Shown here: one piece after another, positions 50,793 to 63,012 of the stretch | Layout of the letters: every line of letters starts with the position of its first letter | Numbering within the stretch: position 1 is the stretch's first letter | Assembly: GCA_011009095.1 (NCBI GenBank) | Contig: VTPC01007996.1 | Span: 62,001 to 126,000, forward strand | From: Ignelater luminosus | Lineage: Eukaryota > Arthropoda > Insecta > Coleoptera > Elateridae | Length of the DNA stretch: 64,000 nucleotides | Direction: 5' to 3' | The notes under the pieces: generated by a model | Databases searched by the model: none | What the model saw: the letters and a program-made list of their open reading frames with translations, nothing else | Told to the model about the DNA's origin: nothing | Program-made: the position numbers and the translations under genes

Positions 50793-53289
50793 CATGATTA
50801 TATCCGCTAAACCTAAAAATAACCCTACATCGTGGTACCGCTTTCTTTAAAGATTATCTCCTAGTAAAAGTAATCAAATGATGATACTATTTTTATCTCT
50901 TTTGCTCTAAATTTATTAATTGCTCTACTTTAATAAATTAACACTGAAACAACATAACTTATTAATTCAAAATCAACAATAGAAATTTATAAGCGAATTA
51001 CCTAAAATACCCCCAAACTTTTTAATCTTAAGATAACTTTATGTAAAAAAAATTATCTTGTAGTATCCGGCATAAACAGTGCCGACACGACACGGTGCGT
51101 TGTCAGGACACTATTAATGGGTGAATGACTAGGGGTATACTATCCGTTAGCTTTGCATATCAAGTTTGTTAACAATGGTGCGTTTTTCCGAAGTGTTTCC
51201 CTATGCTTGTGGTTGAACAAAAGCCTTAAATTAAATTTCTTAAGAAGTTAACTTCTAACATGATATTGAATAAGTTTGTTTTTGACATCACTCTGTAAAA
51301 TATTAAAAGGAAAATGTGGATAATTTGTCAAAAAGGTTTACCCTTTTATTACAAACCACATCGCATTCGCAGACTCCTCTTCTATAATTTGTTGAGAGTT
51401 TGCACCTCCTACCTTTTGAATCGTATACAGAAATTCCGGTTCCTATAGGCGGATCAAAAGATGCTGCTGTTGTTTCGCTTATTTAAAATGGCGATAGGTT
51501 TAAAGTAACCATATATTTATCAACTACTGTAATTATCACGATATTATAGAATTTCAGTAGAGAATAATAAAAAGTCCGCTTGCCCCTTGAACAGTAAAAA
51601 ACACTCGTTACAAATATAATCTTTCCATGCAATAGCGAGTTAGGGAAAAGAACACAGTGAACCGGAATAAAAGTAGAAAATCATAATGAAAAGAGAAAAA
51701 AAGAAAAACTTCCACAACTTCAAAACCGTGGGCTTTATTTTCAAATTAGAAAAGTTGGTAAAGTTTCTGTAAATTTAAAAATGTTTTTGGCAGTTCCTTT
51801 TTTCCTAAATGCAGTACATAAATAAAAAGTCTTTAATGAACGAAGTTACTAGCACTTAAATAATAATTACTGGCAAACATAGGCTTGAGTGTTATGAATT
51901 CGGAGAAAATGGAAAACATTTTCTGTAAAGGTCTTTTAACTTAACAAGAAACGGTCATGATTGAACGTTCAAGATCGATTTTGATCGACTGGCATTGATT
52001 TTTACGCTTCTAGCGAATACAAAATCTATTTCCCTTCTTTAAAATTAAATTGTTTGCGATGTGCTATCACTTCATCGCCGCTATTCCTTTTTATTCGGCA
52101 GCTCTAATCCAGTTCATTGTTATTACATTATTGGGGGTGCCTAGAATCTGGATGTATCAAGAAAACTTCTAAATTCTAAAAGATTTCGTTTTTATTGTCT
52201 GGGGAAATCAGACGGAACGTAGAAAATTTTTATGTACAACAGTTTACTATTTATGTATTTCTTTTTATTGATGTGTGTATATATACATATGTAGTAGGAA
52301 AGGATTTTGCTTTAAATGTGGTAACAGGGGATTTCGGAGAATTTAGAATGACGGATAACAGTGAAAGAAATTTGGAAGATCGATTGGAATATTTCCGAAA
52401 TTTGTTATCTCGATGCGGAAAAAGAGATAAATCCTCTTGGCTTGACATGTTCAAGTTTATAAAGAATTTATGTGTATCAAGGTCTCAATTTCTACTTTTC
52501 TAGATTGCTTGTTTTTATAAACCGATTACGTAAAGTATTAGTGACGACTTGATACATTTCTAAAACGATTCGTCGTTCTTAATTCATTTTAAATTGAGCC
52601 ATTTTATTAATTCTCATGTAGTGGAAGTTACTTTTGTTACTCTTCTACAACTTTGAAGATTCCACTTCGCCGTATTATTTATACGGAGGGTACCTGTAAT
52701 AAACAAGGTATTAATAAAGCTCAAATTATCACACTTCCTACTTGCAAAGCCTTCCAGCTTAACAGAAAACAATGATCATAAATGAAGACACATTTTTTGT
52801 TATTTGTGCAGAGTTAATTGGACAAGTCCCTTGTGAAAATAAAGATGACAAATTAATTTTTTCCATTTTATTGTGATAGAAAACGATCGTGAAACAACCT
52901 CTGAGAAATTCTTTTTAAAATGTAGTAAAAATATATGCCCATGCGGAAACACCTTAAGAACTTATTTCTATCCCGGAAAGTTGAAGACGTTTTATGATGC
53001 TTCCCTTCTGTCGTTCGTTTGGTGTAAATTCCACGAATCCATAATCCTTTTGAATCTTCCTCATAAAGCTTTAGTTTTGATGTTTTGATGCAGATACGAT
53101 GTTTTACAAAACGATATTTAGAAAATAATAAGTTGCACTGTGTTTACCTTTTATTATTTGAAAAGTCTGCAATCTTTATTCAAATTTCAGTATAACAAAA
53201 TTAGTTTTGAATTAAAGTAATTCTAAAAACTGCAAAGAGATGAACATATTCAAATCATTAAGATGCTGTCTTTATCCGCAGTTAACGTA

Positions 53290-53499
53290 CAGTCAACTCA
53301 TAAAGTAATGTCGCAAAATGTTTTATATTTTAGCGCTTAATTTCTCATTTAATGGGAAATTTTGCATTTTATAAATTATAATCGATTAGCCAAGATCAGT
53401 TTATCAAGTTAGTACTTACGTATGAAAAAATTGCCATGAATTCAGATATCAAATACCAAAATGTAAATCATTTTGTGACATTACTTAATGATTTGACTG
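53290..53499 (+). mobile_element. 210 bp mariner-like MITE, complete, with TA target duplication
   Basis: The left end CAGTCAACTCATAAAG (from 53290) and the right end finishing AATGATTTGACTG (to 53499) are inverted repeats over about 31 bases with three or four differences. TA flanks both sides (53288-53289, 53500-53501). The interior has no coding capacity. CAGT ends, a TA duplication and small size fit a non-autonomous Tc1/mariner-type element. A second, truncated copy lies at 23619-23745. The inverted repeat extends three bases into the flanks (ACG/CGT), probably by chance. Confidence 0.85.
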
Positions 53500-54961
53500 T
53501 ACGTCTTACTACAATTGAGATTCTCCATTTAAACACCACTGAATAATTATAGGAGAGAACTTGAGTTTTAAAATCCTTTTAGTACGGACATTTGAAGATT
53601 TAGTGTTGCGAATCATTTTAAAGAGCTCCTTACCTGAGACGTCTCTGACTCAGTGAAACGTTCTTTACATTAGTAGATCTAGTGGCAAATCAAATGTATC
53701 TAAAAGCATTTGAAGTCTTCTGTTGACACTAAACATTTACAAAAAAAAAAATAATGGGCGAAGGGGCACACAGAAATTATTTCGGACGAGAGGCCACAAA
53801 ATCGTCTACATCTTAACATCAATCTCTGAGAAGACTTGACATTCGGACAATAACAGCATTATAATTTGATCACAGAGGAGTTTCGTACAAAAGAATACTA
53901 GTTATGACTTCTTTTGAGATTTTGGCAATAAAAAATGGATTTTTAAAAATTTCATTTTTCTGTATGTTATGGGCAGTTATTTCAACAAAATAAGGAAAAA
54001 ACAGACTAATCGCGGGCACATAAAGTATTTTACAAGAGAAAAAATGTTTTCAAAGCATTGTCTAAATTTTTTTAAACTGAAGACAAAAGAGAACAGTCTT
54101 CAAGAATAAACTCAATTTTGGATAGCTGAAAAAGAGGAAGTAATAAAAATTGATAGAGAAAAAACTAAACAACAGTCTCTTATCGTATCGAGCCTTTTTT
54201 AGTTAAAGAGTATACGCATGTCAGGCTGCGAATGGAGGTTGTTTGGGTTTTTAATTTCAGATAGACTCAGAATACACCTTGCAGTTCGCATCTTTAATCA
54301 ATGATATTACTTTTAGCAATCTTCATTTAAGTTTGCCTTATGTTATAAAAATACAAAATTAAAAATTTCACTAGTTTCTTGACTATCTGGCACTGAGTAG
54401 GTTCCATTGCTAACTGAGAATACTCATAAAAAAATTGGTGGAGTATTACCTACTAACTGTATGCGTTGTGAATTTGGGAGAAGAATGTTCTGTAAAGAAT
54501 AAATAACGTAATGAAAGCACTCTGTGATTAGGTTTATTATAAAAACAATCGATAAAAATTTAAAATAGACGATGGGATATGGTAACTCTAACACTGATGC
54601 CCAAAGTTTAGAAAGATTCCAAATCGAATGAACAGAAGGACTAATGTTACCTAGAATTCTAGATCTTAGGATATAAGCGGGCATGCAGTAAGAGCCACAT
54701 TAGCCTTCTCAAGATCAGAGCGTTGCAGTTCACCGTTTCACATAACATCATCATTACGTATCATTCACTTTTTGGGCTTTTTCTTGTCTGATCATTATTT
54801 GCATCATAGAAGATTTACTGTTCTGGTAAATAAACCAATTAACTAGAGTTATTAATAGTATGAAGAGTAATGGTCTACTGTATTTGGTGGGCTGAATCGA
54901 AATAATTTGTCACTTTTTTTTGTACTTAACTTTTGGCTTCAGTATGATTTATGCTTATTTC

Positions 54962-54971
54962 NNNNNNNNNN
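54962..54971. other. Assembly gap (10 N)
   Basis: Ten unresolved bases lie inside intron 3. The round number suggests a placeholder, so the true distance, and any sequence missing here, is unknown. Confidence 0.98.
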
Positions 54972-57041
54972 TTTTCATTTTGGTAATTTTTTTCTAAACC
55001 AAAATTCGAATAATAAATAATTCCTAATAGGTATAACTTTTTTACTGTAGAACTTACTTAAGCAAATTAGTGTATGAAATATGACGAGAAGGTCAGAAGG
55101 CGCCAAGGTTCCCTAAAGCCGGCACTGAACATCTTTTATAATTCACCGAATCAGATGCGTCTTATACACTGTATACTTTATAATACTAAAGTAAAATCAA
55201 ATATTTTCTTAAAGATATTAATAAAGAATGAATTCTTTTCATTTTGTAATTTATTACACATTTATTTCAGTGAACTTTCAAGAATTGATTTGTTGACTTC
55301 GGAAAGATAGGCTTTGCTGAAAGGAGGCTGACTCTAACCTTGACCTGGCTTCTACATAAATTTAATATTGGTTGACAAGGAAAAAGGAGTTAAATTTGTA
55401 AAAATTTTCTTAATTCTGTACTTTTTTACTTTTTATTGGTTTTGATTTTCGAAAAGTATATGTATCTGTCTTTCTTTACGATTTATCAGGTTTTTCAAAG
55501 AATATGGTATCTTTAATTTTCTAACGGGAGGTTTTCTTCTGAACCGGGCATTTCTTTTAGTAGCTTAAAATTTAAAGCGATTTGATGCGGTTCACCAATT
55601 TATTGTTTTGTCGGTTTGATTTATAGTTTCCAGAACAAAAGTCAATCTCATTTATGTATGCCGTAAATGATTTTTATTTTAACTTTAGACAAATAGCTTT
55701 TTATATTAAATATATACATACTATTTTGAGAGGAACAATTACAAATAACCCTTATCTAGCCTATTACTATCATAATCAAGGTGATTTTGAAAAGGGAGAC
55801 GTAAAATACAAAATACAGTGAGATAGGTCGGACTCATAATGTTACATATTGCTATGTGCGATAAATAATTTCAGATAAAAATGTTTAACATTACATGGAT
55901 ATTTAAAAAACAAGTATAAAGATAAGAAGAGAGAGGAGACTTATTATTTATGAATTTATGATATTTTGTAGTGCAAAGTATTTTTATCTAATATCATTAA
56001 TTAAGTGCATCCGCATATTAAAAAAGGTCATATTTTAAAGTCGTATATAAAAATTCTGGCATTCAGGGAACTTGTTTGTTAGTAAAGTTAAACAAACATG
56101 TCTGCTTGTGTGTGTAGTAATACCGGACCGAACTAGACTTGGACGTGTAAATAGAGAACTGACCTATCCTAGACAATCCGTGATGTTGCATCTAGCTGTT
56201 CTAACCACTCTAGGCTAACACTGGGCCACTAGTTTAATGTTACAGTGCAACAACACGATACGAGTTTTATGAATGGCGCATCTAACATTACTATCGAATC
56301 TTCAAACGAAACTATGTCGCTTGTACAAATTCATATCAAAGGAAGTTGTATTTCTCTTAATCTAATTTAAACCTTTTTTTCTTTTTATACTTACACGTTT
56401 TTCTATCATACGTTAATAGAGAAAGACTAAAACTGAAACATTAAATTTGAACACTTTCTAATAAGAAAATATTGTCCTACTTACCAGAATAGTTTCAGAA
56501 AGTTTCTAGTAAGGAAATGTGATACTCTAATAGTTGTGTTGTTGTGGGCATTGTTAAATTTTAACAAAAAATTAGGTTAAATTTCGTTGTAATTTAAATG
56601 CTTTTTAAAGATTCAACAGACCTTAGCTGGCGGGCTAGAGAAATTGTAAGTCTTATTTTCTTTAGTAGATACGTTTCTCAAAAACATTTTTATTTGTTAT
56701 AGTACATGTATTATTTACTTGAAATTTAACCAATAAATCCTACATGACAATGTTAACGACCGATATAATATGAAATCTTGGTTGGAATATTATGGAAATA
56801 AGATAGCACTAAATGCAATGCAAACATAACGCTTACGTCAGTGTGAAGGACAGGTATAAATTATGTAAATATAACTTGCACGTTTAATTTCCAAATATTT
56901 TGTACACGTTTTAAAATTTTTCCAGATCTGAAGATACAACTTTTTATATCAATAATGCGCAGTACATCCTTTCGATGAGAAACTTAACCAAATGCATAAA
57001 ATCTAAAGTTTGTATTATTTACGCAAAGTGTGGATAATTAA

Positions 57042-57061
57042 CGCAAAATATATATTTTGCG
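57042..57061. repeat. Perfect 20 bp palindrome followed by TIR-like sequence
   Basis: CGCAAAATATATATTTTGCG equals its own reverse complement. The right half plus the next bases, ATTTTGCGACATTA, also match part of the mariner-like MITE's inner terminal repeat, so this may be the scar of a decayed copy. A related ACGCAAAG stands just upstream at 57021-57028. Confidence 0.55.
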
Positions 57062-59469
57062 ACATTATTTGTTCAAAAAGCTCTACTTCCAACCATTAGA
57101 AGGTGTAACCATATATCACCTATTTTTATTATTTAAGTCTAGTAAACATTTTAGTAAATTGTTTTAGCAAGAACAAGATAATGCATTGCAAAGAAAATTG
57201 TAAATTTTGAAACAACCATAAGAACTTTTACTGTGTAGATTTATTCTATTTGCAGTTTTAAATTTAACCTTGTCCTATCACTTTTTAAGTTCGATTTTCA
57301 GTATTTCGTGCCTTCGGGATATTTGTGTCTATTATTCTGCTTCTCATATTTCTAGTAATTTAAAGGTAGACATATCAAGGTCCGTACAAGTTACGTTACA
57401 AGAGATTATCAAACCTACATAAATAACACGGGCATAATTTTTAAATTATATTTTTTCTATGTCATAATAATTGTCGTGGCTTAATCTTGCTAACTTCGAC
57501 ATTATAGAGAATTTAATAAACAAATGCGTGCGTACCAACACATATTTATTGAACTTTTATCATGTTTATTTAGTGAAATCTTTAGTTGGAAAGCAATAAG
57601 GAAATTATTATGTTTACGTTAATGACATTCCTGCTATAAAAATTATTATTGTAAATTTCACCGGAAAACGTCCTATTGTTTTTAAACTAGCCATGGATTC
57701 TCTAATTTTCTATCATCGATAGATTTTAACAAAATATACAGAAACAACTAATAAATTTTGCTTTTAGTATTGTAAACAAAATACATATTCAGTACCCAAA
57801 TATAAATATGCATGATAGCAGGAAAATCCTACACTGAAATGAATAAAAGCGTTTCCTGTTTTTCCAATATTTCATAAAATTCAATATTATACGATTTTTC
57901 TGTTTACAGTTTTTTTAACGCAATCTTTCTTCAATTATCGGAGGAATTTCAACATTAACATTTTTAGTTTTATTTCGAGCAAGCATATCTTTGTTGAAAC
58001 CGTTCCAAACCAAATAATCAATTAATTATTGCAGCTTAATTGTCGAAGACGTGACCAAGATCAGTAATTAAAAACATTTTAGTTAATTATAGATTAAGTG
58101 CATCAAGATATTGATATGCAGTGCATGGGGCATCTTAATTGTTTAACCTAAGCTATCGTGAAATTTCGAAAGCTTTTTTAATATAAATTTGATATCTGTT
58201 GCCAAAATACATATAAACTCAACATTCTTTTTCTTTCCAGAAATATCTGTTTTATTAAGAAAAAATAAAATTGATATAAAAGTTAATTGCACTCGGCAAC
58301 CAATAAAAGAGTTATTCTTATAAAACGGTCTGTTTGGCTTACGTCATAAATGTATCGTATATTACAAACAGGAAGTTAATAAGGTTTAGATAAAACAAGT
58401 CATAAATATTGATCTGTTAAAAGTTCTTGAAAAATCACATTTTTCAGATGTTCTTAACATGTTTAAAGCCTTGTTTTACTTTTCTCATCTCCTTAAAAAG
58501 TACAAATGTATTTATTTATTTGTAAGTACGTTGTAGAGTTATGTACATAAACTATTGTGATCAAGAGATTTTTCATAATGCTAGTAACTTGAATAAATAA
58601 GTTTGTCGTCTTCAAAACTCGAGGTACTCTTGCACTTTTCTTTTGGGATGACTAAAATTGGCTCCCAAAGCTTTCTATCAGTTGATACCCTCATTGGAAC
58701 AAAAATTTGGAGACGGAATCAGACTTGAACAGTATTTTGTTTTGGGAAACGATTTATAATTAGATTAACAGCAATATTTGATGCACACATTGACGTTGGT
58801 TTTTTTTGTACCCCCTTTAGAGATTCAAATGAAAAAAGTTCATACTTGTTTTACTTAGTAATACCAATTTTCTTAGGAATACTCAACAAGCTCGATTAAA
58901 CATTGATTTGATTTTTACTTAAACTAAGCCGATCCTCAGTATATTTTTATTTCTATCTGCTCTATTTAGTTTACATGTGCTAATCTTGTTATGTTCAATA
59001 ATCCCATCACACCATTTTAATTAACTTTACAAATCTTTATAGCGACTTCGAAACAACTATTGCCCACCTATTTGCCAAAAGCATTTATTTATTAATCATC
59101 GACTAAATCTTATCTACTGGCAAAGAATTCTGCCAGTTATCAAATACTTGTGTTGGTTGCCAGGAACGTTTTTCATTCGTCATTTGCGTTACTTTTGCCA
59201 GTTTTAGAAAATCCTTAATAGCTAATGTATTTATAAAAATAATATTTTACAATCTTTTAAATTCAATTTCCTCCTTAACATGTAAAATGCAAAGGTTAAA
59301 AAGATATATTTTTGACATTAAAGTCTATTTTCCTTTATTTACAAAGAGCATAACTAATTAAATAAAAAAAAACGTAAAAGAATAAGAAAGTGGGAAGCTG
59401 TAAGGCATTAACTTAAAATAAAGGTAGTCGTGTAAAGTGAGGATAACCTGTGCGTGTGTAACGTGTAGG

Positions 59470-59720
59470 TATAGGAAATGCAGAGGAGATTATCGCATAA
59501 CAGCGGTAGCAGCAGGCCTCGCAGCAGCAGCACTAGCGAATGTGTTTGTCTAGCAGGAGCGCAGAATTGCGACGACGCTGTTGTCGGCCTCGGTCACTGG
59601 TTCATCGACTCCGCGACTTTCCGCGAGCTGAAGGTCACCGCGCCACTCTCAATTTCCTCCAGCCCGGCTCCTTCCGCTCCTCGTTTTTGCGAACCCTTCA
59701 ACCTACTGCTATTCCACCGA
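59470..59720. promoter_or_regulatory. GC-rich island in intron 3, candidate enhancer or alternative promoter
   Basis: About 250 bases of GC- and CpG-rich sequence lie in an otherwise AT-rich intron. They include GCAGCAGCAGC-type runs (about 59505-59530), an ERR-type half-site TGAAGGTCA (59629-59637), and CGGTCA-CT-GGTTCA (59591-59604), which can be read as a DR2 of nuclear-receptor half-sites. Two overlapping open frames of about 90 codons (59478-59753, 59540-59812) cross it. They encode Ser/Arg/Cys-rich sequence unlike E74 or any family I recognise, and I do not call them genes. Confidence 0.45.
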
Positions 59721-62700
59721 CACCATTGTTTACAATATTTTTGTGTGCTGTAATTTCAAATATGACGCAAACATCCGCAACCAAATATTTTAATGGATTT
59801 GTAAATACCTGATGCATACCTTGCAATTTTAAGTCTAGGAATTTTTAAAATTGTTTCGTGGGTATCCTTTTTATATAGTTTTGATAGAGCTGTGTAATTA
59901 TTTTTTTATGATTTATTACTACCACAAAAGATATGTTAAAGAAATGTGTTAATCAAATTATGTTATCTCTCACACTATTATAAGCGATGATTCAATAGAA
60001 GAAAATGGCTATTTTCAAAAATAGACAGTTAACAGTTTCAGAATTTTCCTTTGCCATTTTTTAACATTCTTGTACTATTTTTAAATATAAGAGTTTAGGA
60101 AAAGATGTGGTATGTAAAAATTAATCAAATGGATTATTATTTAAATTCTAGAATTATTGATAAGATAGTTGAAATGAAGTAAAATCTTGCGTTTTCCTCA
60201 GTTTCATGCATTATAATTTTTTTGATACACTATAATATAGGCTAGAAGATAGATCGTGTTCGTTAAGCCAGAAATTAAAACGAGGTAAAATTAGAGGTGT
60301 GCCTAAAAATGCAGTTTTTATGGATGGATGCTCTGAAATTTGTAAATGCATTCAGTCTTAGATGACTTATTGACCTAAGCCTACAAATAATATAGGTTTA
60401 CAGTTTGCTCGATCTTTTCCAGAAATTTCAAACGCACAGTGATTATATACTTATTTAGGTCTTTCACACACAATCGAATGCAACAAGACAATAGATAACA
60501 AGAATCAATGATAACATAGCAAGCAATTTAATTAAATCTTGTATTGAAAAGAAAGACTTTTGATGCCTGCAAGATCAAGAAAATAGAAAATTAGAAAATT
60601 TGCTCCACTTGCCGAGCTGGACATCACATTAAAGATGGTTTCGAAACCGGCACAAGAGATTACAATGTATAAAAGAATCAATTGAAATCGAAATTTAAAT
60701 GATTATAATGATACTAAAATGGAATTAAATGTTTGATCTCAAATTAATACCCTAAAAAGAATTGCTCACTGATTGCCAAACATAAAAATTGTTCCAATGG
60801 AGCAATACCGATTTTACTACTGTGTCACTTATAAATAAAACGGACTATAAAGCGTACATCCGTAAAAAGATTTCAATCTTTTTTCTGTATGAAAATAATT
60901 ACGGTGAAAAGAGGTCATGGCTCCAGTTTAAAAACATCGTGTGTAATTGCTAGAATTCACTTTTCTTTGTTTATTGCTATTTAAACGACGAACTTTCATT
61001 TGTGTTGTTTGAGCGGTAAAGCACCTTTCAAACGGAACACTTTTATTATAAACAATAATGAAATTTTTGTTAAAAATAATATTATTACGCATTGATAATG
61101 ATTTTACTATTATTAAGTTACTTGTATATTGTATTTAAATCGTCGTCATTCATTTTTAATATTATCATTGCTGTTACTATTATTCTATTTGTTATTTAAG
61201 TTAATTACAATAATTTATCGCCTTTTTTATGGAAAAATAAAAGCAAATAAATCTCTAAAAGGAGATTTTATGACAAATGTCGTAATGTTCAGTATTAACA
61301 ATAATACATATTCTAGCACTAAGAAGCTTTTGTACGATAACCTTTTGTAATTTATGATATGAAAATGCTCATAGTAGAAGCTCATCTATTTCCGATATCC
61401 ATATGTCCGTAACTGATAGAAGGACTGTCATCTTAAAAATAGGATCGTGTTTGCTCATTATAAAACGATGCACTTTTAACAAATAGTAATTTCCCTGTTT
61501 ATTAAATATTATCTTCAGATAATAACTTATAACGCTTTCATTGTTATACTTTGCAGATTACTGAATGTATGTTTATGGGTAAATTGTAACAACGTTATTT
61601 AATAACTTTGTATGTTTCAATTATAACAAAAAATAAAATTTTATTTTACGATCTTTTAAGCACCATGCATACACAAAGGAAATTCAAGTCCAAGTTTACC
61701 TCATTAGCTTATGTCAAAAATAAAATCTGTACTTTTACTTTTTATTTGCAATAAAACCCGCTCGCGTTTGGCAACAGCTACATTGGTGGAATTGCAGGAG
61801 CTATTTTTATTGCACTCTCGATTTCCTACCGGATTCATTGTAGACAGGGACGTTGCGGATTGGTTGATCCTCCATTCTTTCTACTCCAATACAAACTTAC
61901 TGCATTTACTATGCAATTCAGTGGCGTGGATAAAAGGAAGATTTAAAGTAGAAGCAAATATTGAATATAGAACATTTCGTCTTTCTCATTCCTATGATAG
62001 CATTTACACTTGAAGGAAAAAAATATCACGAGAAATTTCGGAAAGATGGATGCCAGAAATATTCAAATTGTTTGTTTCAATTTATCTGTTTTCCTGATTG
62101 ACCAACAAAAAGGAAATAAAACTTGAAAATGAAATAAAAATAAGACAGAAGTTGTTTTTGGTAAAAATCACTTTTATTTGCTTTAAGTTCTATCTATCAA
62201 ATGTATTTTACCTCATTAGATAATTTTTATCCTCTCTTCTCTCAGAAGAAAAATACTTTTATAGTATATGTGGTAATAAAAATAATCTTCGGTATCTTGT
62301 ATACAAACATTATTTTTGTGACATTTTAATTAAAAAAGAATCAAAACTAATATTAAACAAAATTATGCTTACAGAAACAACATTCCTTCTCCTCTTGAAA
62401 GTCTTTATATTGATTCTAATTAAGATTGATATAATGGAAATTCAATTTTTTGTAGGTTTTCAAAGAATAACGGTCATTATCTTGTTTGTTTTTAAAAACC
62501 TACCGGTTCTTGTTCATCAGGTTTACCTATAATGTTAATTAATTTTTATATGATATTATTTTTATACCATACAAGGCCTCCTACGATTTATTTTATTAAC
62601 AAATGCCATCCATATTCTTTGGACCGATTGTATCCTTAAGTTCAATTAATTGAAAAACTTAAATGTAATGTTTTGTTTATAATAAAAATTCTCATATGCA

Positions 62701-62829
62701 CTAACCTTTCGATTGCAATTACCGACGTGTTTATGTTATCTCGATACAAGAAATTGGCCTTAACCAAAATAGTATTTGACAAATTATATTATTGGTGCTA
62801 AAACTGTGTAAACAATTATGGTGTTTGTT

Positions 62830-63012
62830 GATGTGACCCCTGGTTTGCTCGGTGCACGCCAGTGAATAGGACCTTGAATCGGGCGGTCACCCCAGTGCCC
62901 AGCCGCAACCCCCGCCCGTCTTCGTCAGCAGACAGCCGCTCGATGCACTTGCGTTTTAGTGATATAATTATAGCAACTGCACATGCGCTCGTGGCCTTCA
63001 CCGCAACTTGCA
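62830..63012. promoter_or_regulatory. GC-rich island in intron 3 with clustered nuclear-receptor half-sites
   Basis: Within 60 bases there are TGACC (62834-62838), AGGACCTTGA (62868-62877; minus strand TCAAGGTCC, one base off the FTZ-F1 consensus), and GGTCAC (62885-62890). A cytosine-rich CpG-containing stretch to about 62945 follows. Frames of 65-69 codons run through it on both strands without splice support or recognisable content. It is best read as a candidate hormone-responsive element. Confidence 0.45.

Noticed and set aside
52195-52503. 102-codon open frame in intron 3
   Set aside because: It has no ATG at its start and no recognisable motif; a complementary-strand frame overlaps it. 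Not supported as a gene.
7640-58380. Many AGGAAGT / ACTTCCT matches that could be E74 binding sites
   Set aside because: About twenty were seen, scattered without clustering, which is about what a seven-base motif gives by chance in this length.
59478-59812. Overlapping frames of about 90 codons in the GC-rich island
   Set aside because: GC-rich DNA has few stops, so open frames are expected. Neither resembles E74 between exon 3 and the ETS domain, nor any other family.
61711-62013. 100-codon ATG-less open frame
   Set aside because: It starts at TTG, has no familiar content and no splice sites that would join it to E74 in phase 1 with sensible sequence.
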